A DNA stretch of 5,203 nt from Candidatus Parvarchaeota archaeon (GTDB taxonomy: Archaea > Micrarchaeota > Micrarchaeia > Anstonellales > VGKX01): assembly GCA_016866895.1 (NCBI GenBank), contig VGKX01000086.1, positions 1-5,203 on the forward strand, in the 5' to 3' direction. Below are positions 4,663 to 5,203 of the stretch, piece by piece. The notes under the pieces are model-generated. The model saw only the letters and a list, made by a program, of their open reading frames with translations, did no database searches and had not been told where the DNA came from. Numbering within the stretch: position 1 is the stretch's first letter; every line of letters begins with the position of its first letter. The translations under genes were made by a program, and so were the position numbers.

Positions 4663-5203
4663 TTACTTTACAGGTAATCTAACGCTTGGAAGCAAAAATT
4701 GTGGCTTGCCGCCTTTGTTTGTAGTTGCATGCTTGTGAGCCCTGATAATTTCACGTGCAGGCTTTGCGCGCACCACCTCTGAAATGGCGTTTATCACAGA
4801 GCGCAGCTCTTCGACAAGTTTCTTGGCTTTATCGCTGCCTTGGATATTAATATTATAAAATACTGAATTTTGCTCATTTGATAGACTAACGATTATTGAA
4901 AGGTCGTCCGCCAATCTTGAGATTTGTTCCAATTTTTTCTGGTTTATTGGGCTTAGGGAATTTGTCCTGCCTTTTTGTGCTGCCTTAGCTATTTTTTCAA
5001 GTGGGGTTTTTGCGGCACGCTCAAGTTTGCTTGTGTATTCAGACAGCATGAAAGTTTTCACATTTGCCGGCACGCCAAGAAGATTTACGCCCCTAAGTGT
5101 GTTAAAAAGACCGCCCTCTTTCAGGCAAATTGCAAATGCCTTGTCAAGTGCATTGTCGTATATTTTTGCATGTGGTGAGTCTTCCTGGCTTGCCTTGCTT
5201 AAA
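4663..5203 (-). CDS. Hypothetical protein, C-terminal part (5' end cut by window)
   Basis: The frame is open from the right edge to TAA at 4663-4665, giving 179 visible residues. A GTG at 5073 is the first start-like codon in frame, but it has no Shine-Dalgarno site. The 43 residues before it (for example IYDNALDKAFAICLKEGG) read like normal protein, so the true start is probably beyond 5203. I do not recognise the family. The sequence looks mostly helical: Lys/Ala-rich segments (LERAAKTPLEKIAKAAQKG), a KKLEQISRLADDL helix, a short strand-like NSVFYNINIQG stretch, and a long helix KAKKLVEELRSVINAISEVV. It ends in a basic tail (RAHKHATTNKGGKPQ, then LPSVRLPVK). No transmembrane segment, cysteine cluster or nucleotide-binding motif is visible. 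It is separated from the AbiE-like unit by 309 nt, so linkage to it is unlikely. Confidence 0.75.
   Translation of the reverse strand, partial: LSKASQEDSPHAKIYDNALDKAFAICLKEGGLFNTLRGVNLLGVPANVKTFMLSEYTSKLERAAKTPLEKIAKAAQKGRTNSLSPINQKKLEQISRLADDLSIIVSLSNEQNSVFYNINIQGSDKAKKLVEELRSVINAISEVVRAKPAREIIRAHKHATTNKGGKPQFLLPSVRLPVK

Noticed and set aside
4663..5073. Reading the right-hand gene as a complete 136-residue protein starting at GTG 5073
   Set aside because: The frame continues open to the edge with protein-like sequence, and the GTG has no ribosome binding site, so a truncated longer gene is more likely.
1..5203. CRISPR arrays, tRNA or rRNA genes, insertion sequences
   Set aside because: I saw no regularly spaced repeats, no recognisable tRNA arms, and no transposase or terminal repeats on either strand.

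Overview
The window looks like ordinary archaeal chromosome. Evidence: an archaeal/eukaryotic-type single-chain glycyl-tRNA synthetase, a Nop5-family protein of the C/D-box RNA methylation machinery, a COG2129-like metallophosphoesterase, TATA-like elements at archaeal spacing, and GGTGA Shine-Dalgarno sites. The short gene spacing and compact proteins would suit a small-genome (DPANN-like) archaeon, but that placement is inference and the window does not prove it.

Layout. (1) Positions 1-1349, minus strand: a Nop5-type gene followed by a metallophosphoesterase that runs off the left edge, each with a GGTGA site 6 nt before its ATG. (2) Positions 1350-1597: a divergent promoter region with a short direct repeat. 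(3) Positions 1598-3130, plus strand: glycyl-tRNA synthetase, complete with its catalytic and zinc motifs. (4) Positions 3131-3244: a convergent intergenic gap. (5) Positions 3245-4353, minus strand: a two-gene unit in which an AbiEii-like nucleotidyltransferase comes first and overlaps an AbiEi-like partner by ATGA, a likely type IV toxin-antitoxin pair. (6) Positions 4354-4662: no convincing gene, but a probable leaderless promoter, two 25-nt dyads and T-rich tracts that could end transcription from the right. (7) Positions 4663-5203, minus strand: the C-terminal part of an unrecognised helical protein whose start lies beyond the right edge.

The left half is housekeeping (RNA modification and tRNA charging) and the right half is accessory. 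Three points deserve attention. The Nop5 protein lacks the N-terminal domain that docks fibrillarin in characterised archaeal Nop5, and it carries a long Gly/Arg/Phe-rich tail. The AbiE-like pair is in reversed order, toxin before antitoxin. The toxin appears to start at a leaderless GTG while its partner has a strong Shine-Dalgarno site, and the dyads upstream are natural operator candidates. None of this proves a new system; the toxin-antitoxin unit and the unusual Nop5 are the best candidates.
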